From positions 1-19,612 of the forward strand of contig JAEUMC010000851.1 in NCBI GenBank assembly GCA_016793415.1: DNA of 19,612 nt. Direction: 5' to 3'. The notes below the pieces were generated by a model, which had not been told where the DNA came from, did no database searches, and saw only the letters and a program-made list of their open reading frames with translations. This document shows, one piece after another, positions 1 to 5,619 of the stretch. The stretch's first letter is position 1; the number at the start of each line of letters is the position of its first letter. This stretch comes from Devosia sp. (GTDB lineage: Bacteria > Pseudomonadota > Alphaproteobacteria > Rhizobiales > Devosiaceae). A program made the translations under genes and the position numbers.

Positions 1-4
1 GGCG

Positions 5-45
5 CCCCTCACCCTAGCCCTCTCCCCAAAGGGGCGAGGGGGCGC
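5..45. repeat. GC-rich interspersed palindromic repeat, copy 1
   Basis: This 41-base intergenic repeat has an internal hairpin (cctctccccaaaggggcgagg). A copy with 40 of 41 identical bases lies at 11556-11596 in the uvrB leader. Two near-identical noncoding copies 11.5 kb apart mark it as a dispersed repeat family. It lies downstream of the minus-strand gene ending at 73, so it could also act as a transcript end. No mobility gene accompanies it. Confidence 0.8.
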
Positions 46-72
46 ATGTTGCGCCGGCAGTGCCAAATGGCA

Positions 73-399
73 TCAATACCGGATCGGCCGGCGCCGCTTG
101 ATCTCGGCGATGCGCTCGGCATCGGCTTCTGCGCTGAGGTAGCGGCCGCGTTCGAGGATTTCGAGGGTGTATTCGCGGTAGGTGAGCCCCATCGCCTGGG
201 CGCGGCGGGCCCGCATCACCGCGATATCGTAGGGTACGTCGTTGAAGGCCTTTTCGCTGGCCGCCCTCCATTCGAAATAGTTGCCGATGCCATTGTTGCC
301 CCAGGGCCGCGGGGAATCGTCGAGCGGCGGGCCGCCATTCGAGAGCGGGGCCGCAGGGGCAGGGGCTTCGGTGTCGTCGATCGGCTGGCGCTTGAGCAT
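73..399 (-). CDS. Small conserved hypothetical protein (108 aa)
   Basis: I do not recognise a named family. The first 35 residues are Pro/Ala-rich and probably disordered (APAPAAPLSNGGPP). They are followed by a compact, charged, probably helical part containing MGLTYREYTLEILERGRYL and a very basic C-terminus (KRRRPIRY). There is no signal peptide or membrane segment, so it is probably cytosolic. The start ATG at 399 has only a weak ribosome site upstream (ggcgac), so the exact start is uncertain. The well-formed YREYTLEILERGRYL segment and the lack of a better ORF on either strand favour this frame as real. It is divergent from the exported protein at 584, with 184 bases between. No function is proposed. 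Confidence 0.6.
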   Translation of the reverse strand: MLKRQPIDDTEAPAPAAPLSNGGPPLDDSPRPWGNNGIGNYFEWRAASEKAFNDVPYDIAVMRARRAQAMGLTYREYTLEILERGRYLSAEADAERIAEIKRRRPIRY

Positions 400-583
400 G
401 TCGCCATGTTCGGGCGGCAGGGCGACAAGATCAATGCAGCTGGCGTTATGGCAGCCATCAATGCCGCGGATGGATCAGGCGCATGCGTACAAACCGGCAG
501 ACCCGGTTTGTGATGGCGCCACGGCCGGCGAGGCGGCGTATGATCGGCGGGCGGGGCGGCTGTTCATTCGAGGGGATCTCGAA

Positions 584-889
584 ATGCCAAAGGGTCTGCC
601 GATTGCCACCATCATCCTGTTCTCGCTGGCGCTGCTGCTGCCATCGGCCGCCGGCGCAACCGACGGCCGCGGTGCGATACGCGGCTGCGAGACCAACAAG
701 AGCTGCACCTACAACGTCAACGACGACGGCTCGGTCGATCTCGACGTGGTCCAGGCCGACGGCTCGTACAACTGGGTGCATTGCCCGCCGCGCGGCGATT
801 GCATCTGCAAGGTGTGCCGCACCAAGGGCGGCGACCTGACCGGCATCGCCGGGGCGAACAAGTATCTCGGTTCGCTCGGCCTGCACTAG
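584..889 (+). CDS. Exported six-cysteine small protein (101 aa)
   Basis: Unknown family. Residues 1-25 form a clear signal peptide: a Lys near the start, a hydrophobic core (IATIILFSLALLLPSAAG) and a likely cleavage near AGA-TDG. The mature part of about 76 residues has six cysteines (positions 35, 41, 67, 73, 75, 78). The last four form a tight C-x5-C-x-C-x2-C cluster, which suggests disulfides or metal binding in the periplasm. ATG 584 was chosen because gagggg lies about 8 bases upstream and the signal peptide begins exactly there; the frame is open further upstream but that part looks random. The gene converges on the cNMP-fold gene ending at 900, with only 10 bases between. Function unknown. 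Confidence 0.72.
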   Translation: MPKGLPIATIILFSLALLLPSAAGATDGRGAIRGCETNKSCTYNVNDDGSVDLDVVQADGSYNWVHCPPRGDCICKVCRTKGGDLTGIAGANKYLGSLGLH

Positions 890-899
890 GGCGGCGCGA

Positions 900-1343
900 T
901 CAGGCGCGGGTCTCGGCGCCGGTGATGGTGCCGAACAACCGCTCGAGGAAACCCTGGTCGCGGTGGCCCTCGCTCTCTTTCTTCAGCTGCACCAGCAGCG
1001 CGCTGGTGGCATCGAGCCGCTGGCAGGCGAGGGTGGCGACGTGCAGGGCGGCGATCGGGCTCTGTTCGAGCCAGCGCAGCCCATCCTCGATATGGCGCAC
1101 CTCCACCGGGGTGAGCGCGGTGACATTGGCCGAGTGATCGGCGCCGAGCAGGATGCTCATCTCCCCCACCAGCGTGCCGGGCTCGGAGATGCGCGCCACC
1201 TCGACGCCCTCGCGCTCCACCACCAGCCGGCCCGAAACGAGGATGAACAGCTCGCCGCGCGACTCGCCGGTTTCGATCAGCCGTTCGCCGCGCGCGAGGC
1301 TCAGCGTCGGATAGGCATTGGTCAGCGCCAAGAGATTGGCCAT
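900..1343 (-). CDS. Cyclic-nucleotide-binding-fold protein without HTH (147 aa), paralog 1
   Basis: The N-terminal 85 residues match a CRP/cNMP-binding beta-roll: GERLIETGE near residue 19, a GELFILVSGRL strand, and a phosphate-binding-cassette-like GEMSILLGADHSANVTA at 60-76. In ligand-binding CRP-type domains the cassette carries an Arg before the Ser-Ala pair. Here it is His70, so nucleotide binding is doubtful. There is no helix-turn-helix; the C-terminal part is helical and contains RLDATSALLV (109-118), identical and at the same position in the paralog at 3591-4094. It is therefore probably a regulatory or scaffold domain rather than a transcription factor. ATG 1343 was chosen over an upstream in-frame start because gggggag lies 9 bases upstream. 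It is downstream of, and co-directional with, the cupredoxin gene (81-base gap). Confidence 0.88.
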   Translation of the reverse strand: MANLLALTNAYPTLSLARGERLIETGESRGELFILVSGRLVVEREGVEVARISEPGTLVGEMSILLGADHSANVTALTPVEVRHIEDGLRWLEQSPIAALHVATLACQRLDATSALLVQLKKESEGHRDQGFLERLFGTITGAETRA

Positions 1344-1424
1344 GGTCGAAAGCTCCCCCGATTGACGGCAGGCTAGCTGCACAGGGCGTAGCCGTCGAGT
1401 CGGTGCGAGCGGCCGCCGGCGTGG

Positions 1425-1757
1425 CTAGTGCACCGTCACGGTGCCCTTCATCGAGGGATGGATCTTGCAGATATAGGCATGGGCGCCGGCAGCGCTGACG
1501 GTGACGGTGGCGCGCTCGCCGGTCGACAACCGGCCGGTGTCGAAGGCGCCGTCATTGGCGGTGGCGGTGTGGGGGGCGCTGTCCTGGTTGACGAAGGTGA
1601 TGGTGTCGCCGGCGGCGACGGTGAGCTTGGCCGGCTTGAACTTGTGTCCCTGGATGGTGACGGTGTGCCCGGCCGCTTCGGCAGGCAGTACGCCCAAGGC
1701 GAGCCCGCCGACGGCCAGCGGCACGGCCAGGGCAATAACGAGGAACGGATGGCGCAT
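1425..1757 (-). CDS. Periplasmic cupredoxin (plastocyanin/amicyanin-like), 110 aa
   Basis: A small blue-copper protein, expected to shuttle electrons in the periplasm or bind Cu. Residues 1-29 are a signal peptide (LVIALAVPLAVGGLALGVLPAEA-AG). The mature domain begins HTVTIQGHKFKP, typical of amicyanin-like cupredoxins. All four type-1 copper ligands are visible: His63 (in APHT), Cys97, His100 and Met103 (CKIHPSM). The 110-residue precursor length is normal for the family. Ribosome site gaggagg lies 5 bases before the ATG. No redox partner gene (such as an amine dehydrogenase) is nearby, so its physiological partner cannot be read from context. It may be co-transcribed with the cNMP-fold gene at 900-1343. 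Confidence 0.93.
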   Translation of the reverse strand: MRHPFLVIALAVPLAVGGLALGVLPAEAAGHTVTIQGHKFKPAKLTVAAGDTITFVNQDSAPHTATANDGAFDTGRLSTGERATVTVSAAGAHAYICKIHPSMKGTVTVH

Positions 1758-1866
1758 AAGGGCCTCCTCTCAGGATGGCGGCTGAAGGCTAGGAGCCGGC
1801 AGGCGGCGACGCAATGCAGCGTCACGCAGTGGTGAAGGCGCCATCGGTCCTTATCGCTGATGTCGG

Positions 1867-2181
1867 CAGTCGGGCGCCCTCTCCCGCTTGCGGGGGAGGG
1901 CTATCGCATATGACCGCGATGGGCACCTCTTGCCTTCTCCCCTTGTGGGAGAAGGTGGCGCGTAGCGCCGGATGAGGGGTGCGCGCAACGAAGTGTAGCG
2001 CGGCCGGAGCGAAGCGACGGACGATGAGTACGCGGAGAGAACCCCTCATCCGACCTTCGGCCACCTCGCGGCGAGGGCTTCGCCCTCGTCCGCCGACCAC
2101 AAGGGGAGAAGGCCACCCAACTACTGGCGGTGCTCCATATGCGATAGCCCTGCCCGCAGGCGGGAGAGGGAGTCCCGACTG
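1867..2181. repeat. Nested ~315-bp inverted-repeat element (MITE-like)
   Basis: Three nested pairs of inverted arms share one centre. The outer arms are 1867-1912 and 2136-2181 (46 bases each, including ctatcgcatatg versus catatgcgatag). The middle arms are 1933-1948 and 2097-2112 (ccttctccccttgtgg, 16/16 complementary). The inner arms are 1970-1980 and 2041-2051 (ggatgaggggt, 11/11). The centre (gtgcgcgcaacgaag...) has no credible gene. It fills most of the 520-base gap between the cupredoxin start (1757) and the small gene at 2278. The shape fits a non-autonomous palindromic element; no flanking target duplication was found by eye. Confidence 0.8.
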
Positions 2182-2277
2182 CACGCCTCGTGCCTGGGCA
2201 AATCCCACCGAAACACTGTGGACTCTGCAAAAGCCTCATCACTAGAACAAAACACGAACACTTGCCGGAGACGCGCC

Positions 2278-2475
2278 ATGCCCAGACACACCATCGCCCT
2301 CAACGGCCGCACCACGCGGCACACCAAGTTCACCCAGGACGAGGTGGAAGCGCTGCTGCAGAAGGGCTTCCGCTTTGCCATCTACCATCCCGCCGGCGAC
2401 GAGTTCCGGCTCAGCCTGCCGCTGCAGACCATCGAGGATCGGGCGCATGGCACGCTGACCATCGAGCAGGGGTGA
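2278..2475 (+). CDS. Small hypothetical protein (65 aa)
   Basis: Unrecognised. A short soluble protein (MPRHTIALNGRTTRHTKFTQ...) with alternating hydrophobic and charged residues, FRFAIYHPAGDEFRLSLPL near residues 31-49 that looks like two beta-strands, and no signal peptide. ATG 2278 was chosen over an upstream in-frame codon because ggag lies 7 bases upstream, and the extra N-terminal residues (MDSAKASSLEQ...) come from repeat-flanking DNA. It converges on the DUF1905 gene ending at 2481, a gap of 5 bases. High GC at third positions fits the host genome. No function is proposed. Confidence 0.65.
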   Translation: MPRHTIALNGRTTRHTKFTQDEVEALLQKGFRFAIYHPAGDEFRLSLPLQTIEDRAHGTLTIEQG

Positions 2476-2480
2476 GGGGC

Positions 2481-2759
2481 TCAGTTGAGCCGTTCGGTCA
2501 ACGTCACGCTGATGGCATCGCCGACGCGCTTGCCCAGTTGCTGGCGCAGCTCGGCGGCGACCGGCAGCTTATGCGTGCCGTTGCCGAGCGCCATGAAGCT
2601 GGAGCGGAACGGCTGGCCATCCATGGTGCCGGCGACCTTGACCAGGCCGCGGGTGCCGAAGAAGGCAACGGACTCGGGCCAGACGAGGTAGGTCCAGCCG
2701 CCCTTGGCGGAACTCTGCACCAGGGTGGCTTCGAAGGTGGTGGGAAGAGTGGCTGACAT
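2481..2759 (-). CDS. DUF1905 domain protein (92 aa)
   Basis: A single DUF1905 domain: a small beta-rich fold starting [20 protein letters not shown], then the [21 protein letters not shown] strand pair and a C-terminal part [19 protein letters not shown] with [11 protein letters not shown]. In known proteins the domain occurs alone or joined to a YdeI/OmpD-associated (DUF1801-like) domain; its biochemical role is not established. Two adjacent ATGs (2762 and 2759) are possible. I chose 2759 because aaaggag then sits 6 bases upstream, versus 3 for the first. No partner gene is evident; the upstream 420 bases are repeat DNA. Confidence 0.85.
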   Translation of the reverse strand: MSATLPTTFEATLVQSSAKGGWTYLVWPESVAFFGTRGLVKVAGTMDGQPFRSSFMALGNGTHKLPVAAELRQQLGKRVGDAISVTLTERLN

Positions 2760-2911
2760 CATCGGCTCCTTTCGCCTGTCTATGCCTATGTCGGGCGAGC
2801 AGGGGCGATTTCGACAGGGGATTGATTTCACGCTTGCTGCGGATCTGCGCTGGCCAGTGCCTGGCTCGCCCCTAACCCGTCCACCTGTCACCAATGCCGC
2901 CCCAAACGCGA

Positions 2912-3011
2912 TGTCATCCCGGCGAAGGCCGGGGCCCATCCTGAGGTGTGGCGGCTCAAGCGCAAGCCCCTCACCATCTCAGGATGGGCCCCGGCCTGCG
3001 CCGGGGTGACA
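2912..3011. repeat. Intergenic palindromic repeat (tgtcatcccggcg family)
   Basis: Left arm 2912-2945 (tgtcatcccggcgaagg...) is the near reverse complement of 2978-3011 (...ctgcgccggggtgaca), 34 bases each with a few mismatches, around a 32-base loop. The tgtcatcccggcgaaggccgg core is a motif I know as common between genes in several alphaproteobacteria. It lies in the 425-base non-coding stretch between 2759 and 3185, where I see no gene. Confidence 0.8.
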
Positions 3012-3078
3012 CGGTGCGTGGGGTGATATCTGTGACGAGGCCCTTCGTCCCAGTTAGCGCATAAGAGCGGAGCCTGGG

Positions 3079-3138
3079 GGTCATCCTGGCGCTGGCTCGG
3101 GCTGCGAGTTGGGTCCCTGCTTTCGCAGGGATGACACC
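3079..3138. repeat. Second, partial copy of the tgtcatccc palindrome
   Basis: ggtcatcctggcg on the left (from 3079) faces cagggatgacacc on the right (to 3138). Inside the right half is a perfect hairpin, tccctgc (3114-3120) and gcaggga (3125-3131), with a 4-base loop. It is a degenerate member of the same repeat type as 2912-3011. The hairpin could also end transcription from the minus-strand gene at 3185, though no T-run follows. Confidence 0.6.
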
Positions 3139-3184
3139 GAGTTTGGGGTGATCGCCTGTGGATCAGCGCGTCAGAGCAGCGCCC

Positions 3185-3535
3185 TTACCGAACCAGCATC
3201 ACCTGCGACAGCGGCAGGAATTTCGCGCCGCTTTCGGCTGGGGTGAGCACGTAGCCGCCGGCGTCGCAGAGGTTGACCCGGCCTTCGCGCCGGTTCTCGC
3301 CGACCCGGGCGCTGATGGTGGCGCTGCACTCGCTGCCGGGCACCGTGACGGTGAAGGTGAGGCGAGCGCCGGGGGCGAGCTTCTTGAAGCCGCTCACCTC
3401 GCCGCCCTTCACCTTGATGCTGGTTATCGGCCTCGAGAGATTGTTGTGCAGGGTGAAGGCGTGCTCGGCGGCAGCCACCGGCCAGGCGGCGCAAACAAGG
3501 AAGCCGGCGAGCGCGGCGCGGACGATCAGGCGCAT
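3185..3535 (-). CDS. Exported hypothetical protein (116 aa)
   Basis: Family not recognised. Residues 1-23 are a signal peptide (MRLIVRAALAGFLVCAAWPVAAA-EHA). The mature ~93 residues look like an all-beta domain beginning EHAFTLHNNLSRPITSIKVKG. It has two cysteines (SECSATI and VNLCDAGGY) that could form a disulfide, suggesting a periplasmic or surface protein. The opening 'F-x-L-x-N-x-(S/L)...I..' pattern is like domains that describe unconventional extracellular beta-sandwiches, but I cannot assign one. The start ATG 3535 lacks a strong ribosome site; it was chosen because the signal peptide begins there, and the upstream open frame is low-complexity. It lies 55 bases downstream of the cNMP-fold paralog 2 on the same strand. 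Confidence 0.75.
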   Translation of the reverse strand: MRLIVRAALAGFLVCAAWPVAAAEHAFTLHNNLSRPITSIKVKGGEVSGFKKLAPGARLTFTVTVPGSECSATISARVGENRREGRVNLCDAGGYVLTPAESGAKFLPLSQVMLVR

Positions 3536-3590
3536 GGATGAACCCGTGGATTGGTGCGGAGTGGCGGAGTGCCTAGGGGACGCCCGCGGA

Positions 3591-4094
3591 TTAGCGGGGG
3601 AAGGCGCCTTGCGGGGCGCTGAACATTTCCTGGCGGTCGGCCGGCGGGGCAGGCGGCTCGTCATTGGGCAGATGCAGGGCGTTGAACAGCCGGCTCATCA
3701 GGTCGCTCTCGGATTTGCCGCCCTGCTTGCGCTTGTGCTCGACCAGCAGCGCCGAGGTGGCGTCGAGCCGGCTGGCCATCAGGTAGGCCATGCGGAAGGC
3801 GAAATCGGCATCGTTGGAGAGCGTGCTGCGCGCATCGGAAAACACCCGCACCCGGCTCTCCTTGGTGGCGCGCACCGTGGCGCTGGTGGGAGTGCCGAGC
3901 ACCACCGACATTTCGCCCACCACCGAGAAGGGCCGCGACACGGTGGCGATCTCGACGCCATCGCGGATCACCCCAAGTTCTCCCTCCTCGAGCACATAGA
4001 GGCTGCCGCCCGGCGCGCCCTGGGTAATCAGCACCTCCCCCGGCGTCAGGCGGACGGTGGTGTAAGACGACGCAGGCGTAACTGGATTATTCAT
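3591..4094 (-). CDS. Cyclic-nucleotide-binding-fold protein without HTH (167 aa), paralog 2
   Basis: Paralog of 900-1343 with the same architecture: a CRP-like beta-roll (residues 13-85, GEVLITQGAPGGSLYVLEEGEL) with cassette-like GEMSVVLGTPTSATVRA at 60-76, then a helical tail with RLDATSALLV at 109-118. The usual nucleotide-phosphate Arg of the cassette is replaced by Thr70, exactly where paralog 1 has His70. The C-terminus is longer and Pro-rich (PNDEPPAPPADRQ). There is no helix-turn-helix, so it should not bind DNA itself. ATG 4094 has a strong ggggagg site 7 bases upstream, preferred over an in-frame start 33 bases earlier. The two copies, 2.2 kb apart with unrelated genes between, suggest duplication and spread of a signalling or adaptor module. 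Confidence 0.88.
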   Translation of the reverse strand: MNNPVTPASSYTTVRLTPGEVLITQGAPGGSLYVLEEGELGVIRDGVEIATVSRPFSVVGEMSVVLGTPTSATVRATKESRVRVFSDARSTLSNDADFAFRMAYLMASRLDATSALLVEHKRKQGGKSESDLMSRLFNALHLPNDEPPAPPADRQEMFSAPQGAFPR

Positions 4095-4290
4095 GGTGCG
4101 GCCTCCCCAAACCGGCAAATGTGACAACCTATGCCTTTGGCAGGGCGGTGGAAAGGGGCAGGAGGCAGCCGGCTTATTACAGGATCGTGCCGCAATGCTG
4201 CCGATATGGGGACAAGCGACGCGGCAGGACTTGGTGGGCGGAGAACTGCCCGCTAGCCTCGGCGCGATACGTCATGACGGGGGATGTTCA

Positions 4291-4641
4291 ATGCTGCGAA
4301 GGATTGGGTGCGGACTTGCCGCCCTGCTGCTGACGGCGGGCCTCGCGACGCCGGGCCTGGCGCGGGAGCTGCCGCACCGGCTGCATATCGAGCCCTATGA
4401 TGGCGGCAAGCAGATCCAGGTGATCGTCGGCTTCATCATCACCAGGGCCGAGTGCCGGCACCTGATCGCCGCCTATCGCGAGCGCGCCAAAGGCGGGCAG
4501 GTGAGCGTGCACCGGCCGATCGACAGCAAGTCGCGCGGCCGCGGGCCGTGGTGCGTCGACAATCTCGACGGGCGCGGCGTCACCTTCAACGACGACCTGT
4601 TCGACTGGGAGCCGTATTCCGGGGCCGAGCGCCGGCGGTAG
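4291..4641 (+). CDS. Exported hypothetical protein (116 aa)
   Basis: Family not recognised. Residues 1-24 form a signal peptide (MLRRIGCGLAALLLTAGLATPGLA-REL). The mature part is mixed alpha/beta with two cysteines (AECRHL and PWCVDN) and a C-terminal stretch FNDDLFDWEPYSGAERRR. A cytosolic role is unlikely. ATG 4291 follows a purine-rich cggggga about 7 bases upstream, and a perfect 10-base palindrome cgtcatgacg (4270-4279) sits just before it, which might be an operator. It is divergent from the cNMP-fold paralog 2 (196-base gap) and converges on the SH3 gene pair. Confidence 0.75.
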   Translation: MLRRIGCGLAALLLTAGLATPGLARELPHRLHIEPYDGGKQIQVIVGFIITRAECRHLIAAYRERAKGGQVSVHRPIDSKSRGRGPWCVDNLDGRGVTFNDDLFDWEPYSGAERRR

Positions 4642-4692
4642 CGGGATACTGGGCGCGGAGGCCTGACTACGGCGATCGTGCGCGCGACAGCA

Positions 4693-4725
4693 ATCGGGCC
4701 AGCGCGCTGCCGCGGCCGGCCCGAT
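4693..4725. terminator. Candidate bidirectional terminator hairpin
   Basis: atcgggcc (4693-4700) and ggcccgat (4718-4725) form a perfect 8-bp stem in the 87-base gap between two convergent genes (ends at 4641 and 4729). The 17-base loop is GC-rich and can fold further. There is no T-run on either side, so an intrinsic terminator is only plausible. Confidence 0.4.
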
Positions 4726-4728
4726 CGA

Positions 4729-5028
4729 TCATCTGGTGGTGACGACGCCGTCCAGCGCCTCGGGGTTGACCCAGCCGGTCAGGCGGCGGCCGGGCTGGCG
4801 CAGCGAGACCTGGCAATAGCCTGATAGTTCGGTGCATTCATGCAGCATCACCCGGTCGCCCTTGGCCAGCTGGCCGAACGGCCGATGGCCGGGGTTACGG
4901 AAGATCGGGGTCGAGCGCAGCACGGTGACCTCAGGGAAATCCTGCGCCAGGGCAGGGGGTGCGAACGAGCCGGGCGCGACGAGCGTCGTGAGCAGGGCGA
5001 GCGCGGCGGCGTGGCGTCTGCCCGGCAT
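4729..5028 (-). CDS. Secreted SH3-like protein (99 aa), second of a tandem pair
   Basis: A signal peptide (residues 1-27, AAALALLTTLVAPGSFAPPALA-QDF) is followed by a single SH3-like beta domain: FPEVTVLRSTPIFRNPG, GQLAKGDRVMLHECTE, GYCQVSL, GWVNPEALDG. This is the pattern of bacterial SH3 (SH3b/DUF1236-type) domains that bind peptidoglycan or other envelope partners. Two cysteines (HEC, GYC) match the paralog at 5043-5333 and probably form a disulfide. Only 14 bases separate it from the upstream paralog's stop, so the two form an operon. ATG 5028 was chosen because the signal peptide starts there; its ribosome site is weak, which fits coupled translation. Confidence 0.82.
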   Translation of the reverse strand: MPGRRHAAALALLTTLVAPGSFAPPALAQDFPEVTVLRSTPIFRNPGHRPFGQLAKGDRVMLHECTELSGYCQVSLRQPGRRLTGWVNPEALDGVVTTR

Positions 5029-5042
5029 GGTGCCAGGGCCCG

Positions 5043-5333
5043 TCACTGCGTCGATACGGCGCCATCGAGCGCCGTGGCATCGACCCAGCCGATATAGGGA
5101 TGCGGGCCCTGCAGCTGCCCGACCCGGCACCAGGTCGGCTTGCCCACGCATTCGTACAGCCTGAGCCGCTCGCCCTTGGCAATGCTAGTGACCCGCCGCC
5201 CATCCGGCGGCGGCGCCCGCAGCAGGTCGGTGGCGCGGACGGCGGCGACTTCCGGGAAGGATTGAGCAAAGGACGGGGCAGGCAAACAGGCGGCCGCAAT
5301 GGCCAGGGCGATGACGCTAAGCTTCGGCAGCAT
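5043..5333 (-). CDS. Secreted SH3-like protein (96 aa), first of a tandem pair
   Basis: Residues 1-23 are a signal peptide (LSVIALAIAAACLPAPSFA-QSF). The SH3-like domain follows: FPEVAAVRATDLLRAPP, SIAKGERLRLYECVGKPTWCRV, YIGWVDATALDG. It matches its downstream neighbour along the whole mature length (FPEV, AKG, L.EC, GWV, ALDG...), so the pair arose by tandem duplication. Likely periplasmic; role unknown, though SH3b domains often bind cell-wall glycan or peptide ligands. The ribosome site gagg lies 11 bases before ATG and is inside a hairpin (5345-5369). It is divergent from the AT-rich ATPase gene, so the region upstream marks a junction with imported DNA. Confidence 0.85.
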   Translation of the reverse strand: MLPKLSVIALAIAAACLPAPSFAQSFPEVAAVRATDLLRAPPPDGRRVTSIAKGERLRLYECVGKPTWCRVGQLQGPHPYIGWVDATALDGAVSTQ

Positions 5334-5344
5334 TTGATGTTTTA

Positions 5345-5369
5345 CCTCGCGTTGCGGAATGCAACGAGG
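5345..5369 (-). promoter_or_regulatory. Hairpin masking the SH3 operon ribosome site
   Basis: Read on the minus strand, cctc-gttgc-attcc-gcaac-gc-gagg can fold so that gagg, the Shine-Dalgarno of the 5043-5333 gene, pairs with the upstream cctc. The loop is 5 bases with a 2-base bulge. This could tune translation or be chance. The same bases may also lie at the left edge of the AT-rich island. Confidence 0.35.
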
Positions 5370-5619
5370 CGAACATGAAAGTCATATGATGAATTGAGGA
5401 TGAACTGGTCGTGGGGAGCGCCGAATACAGGGTGAGTGTTGACGGCGGAAGCAACCTTGCGGCTCAATCTGTGCATTCTAATGTGTGAACGTGCGCCTTG
5501 AGATGCCGCCCGACGACGCGGTCCAGCACCTAAGCAGTTCCAGAGAGCGACGAAGCGCATGTGAGGATAGCGCTAATGCACCGCATGCACTAACCTAGCT
5601 AGCTTGCGGGAGGGCTACG

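Noticed and set aside
5434..5490. Sigma70 promoter for the ATPase near ttgacg (5439)
   Set aside because: No matching -10 box at a 16-18 base spacing, so no promoter was claimed.
5342..5560. 72-codon minus-strand ORF in the left edge of the island
   Set aside because: No ribosome site, no pattern, and it crosses a junction of different composition.
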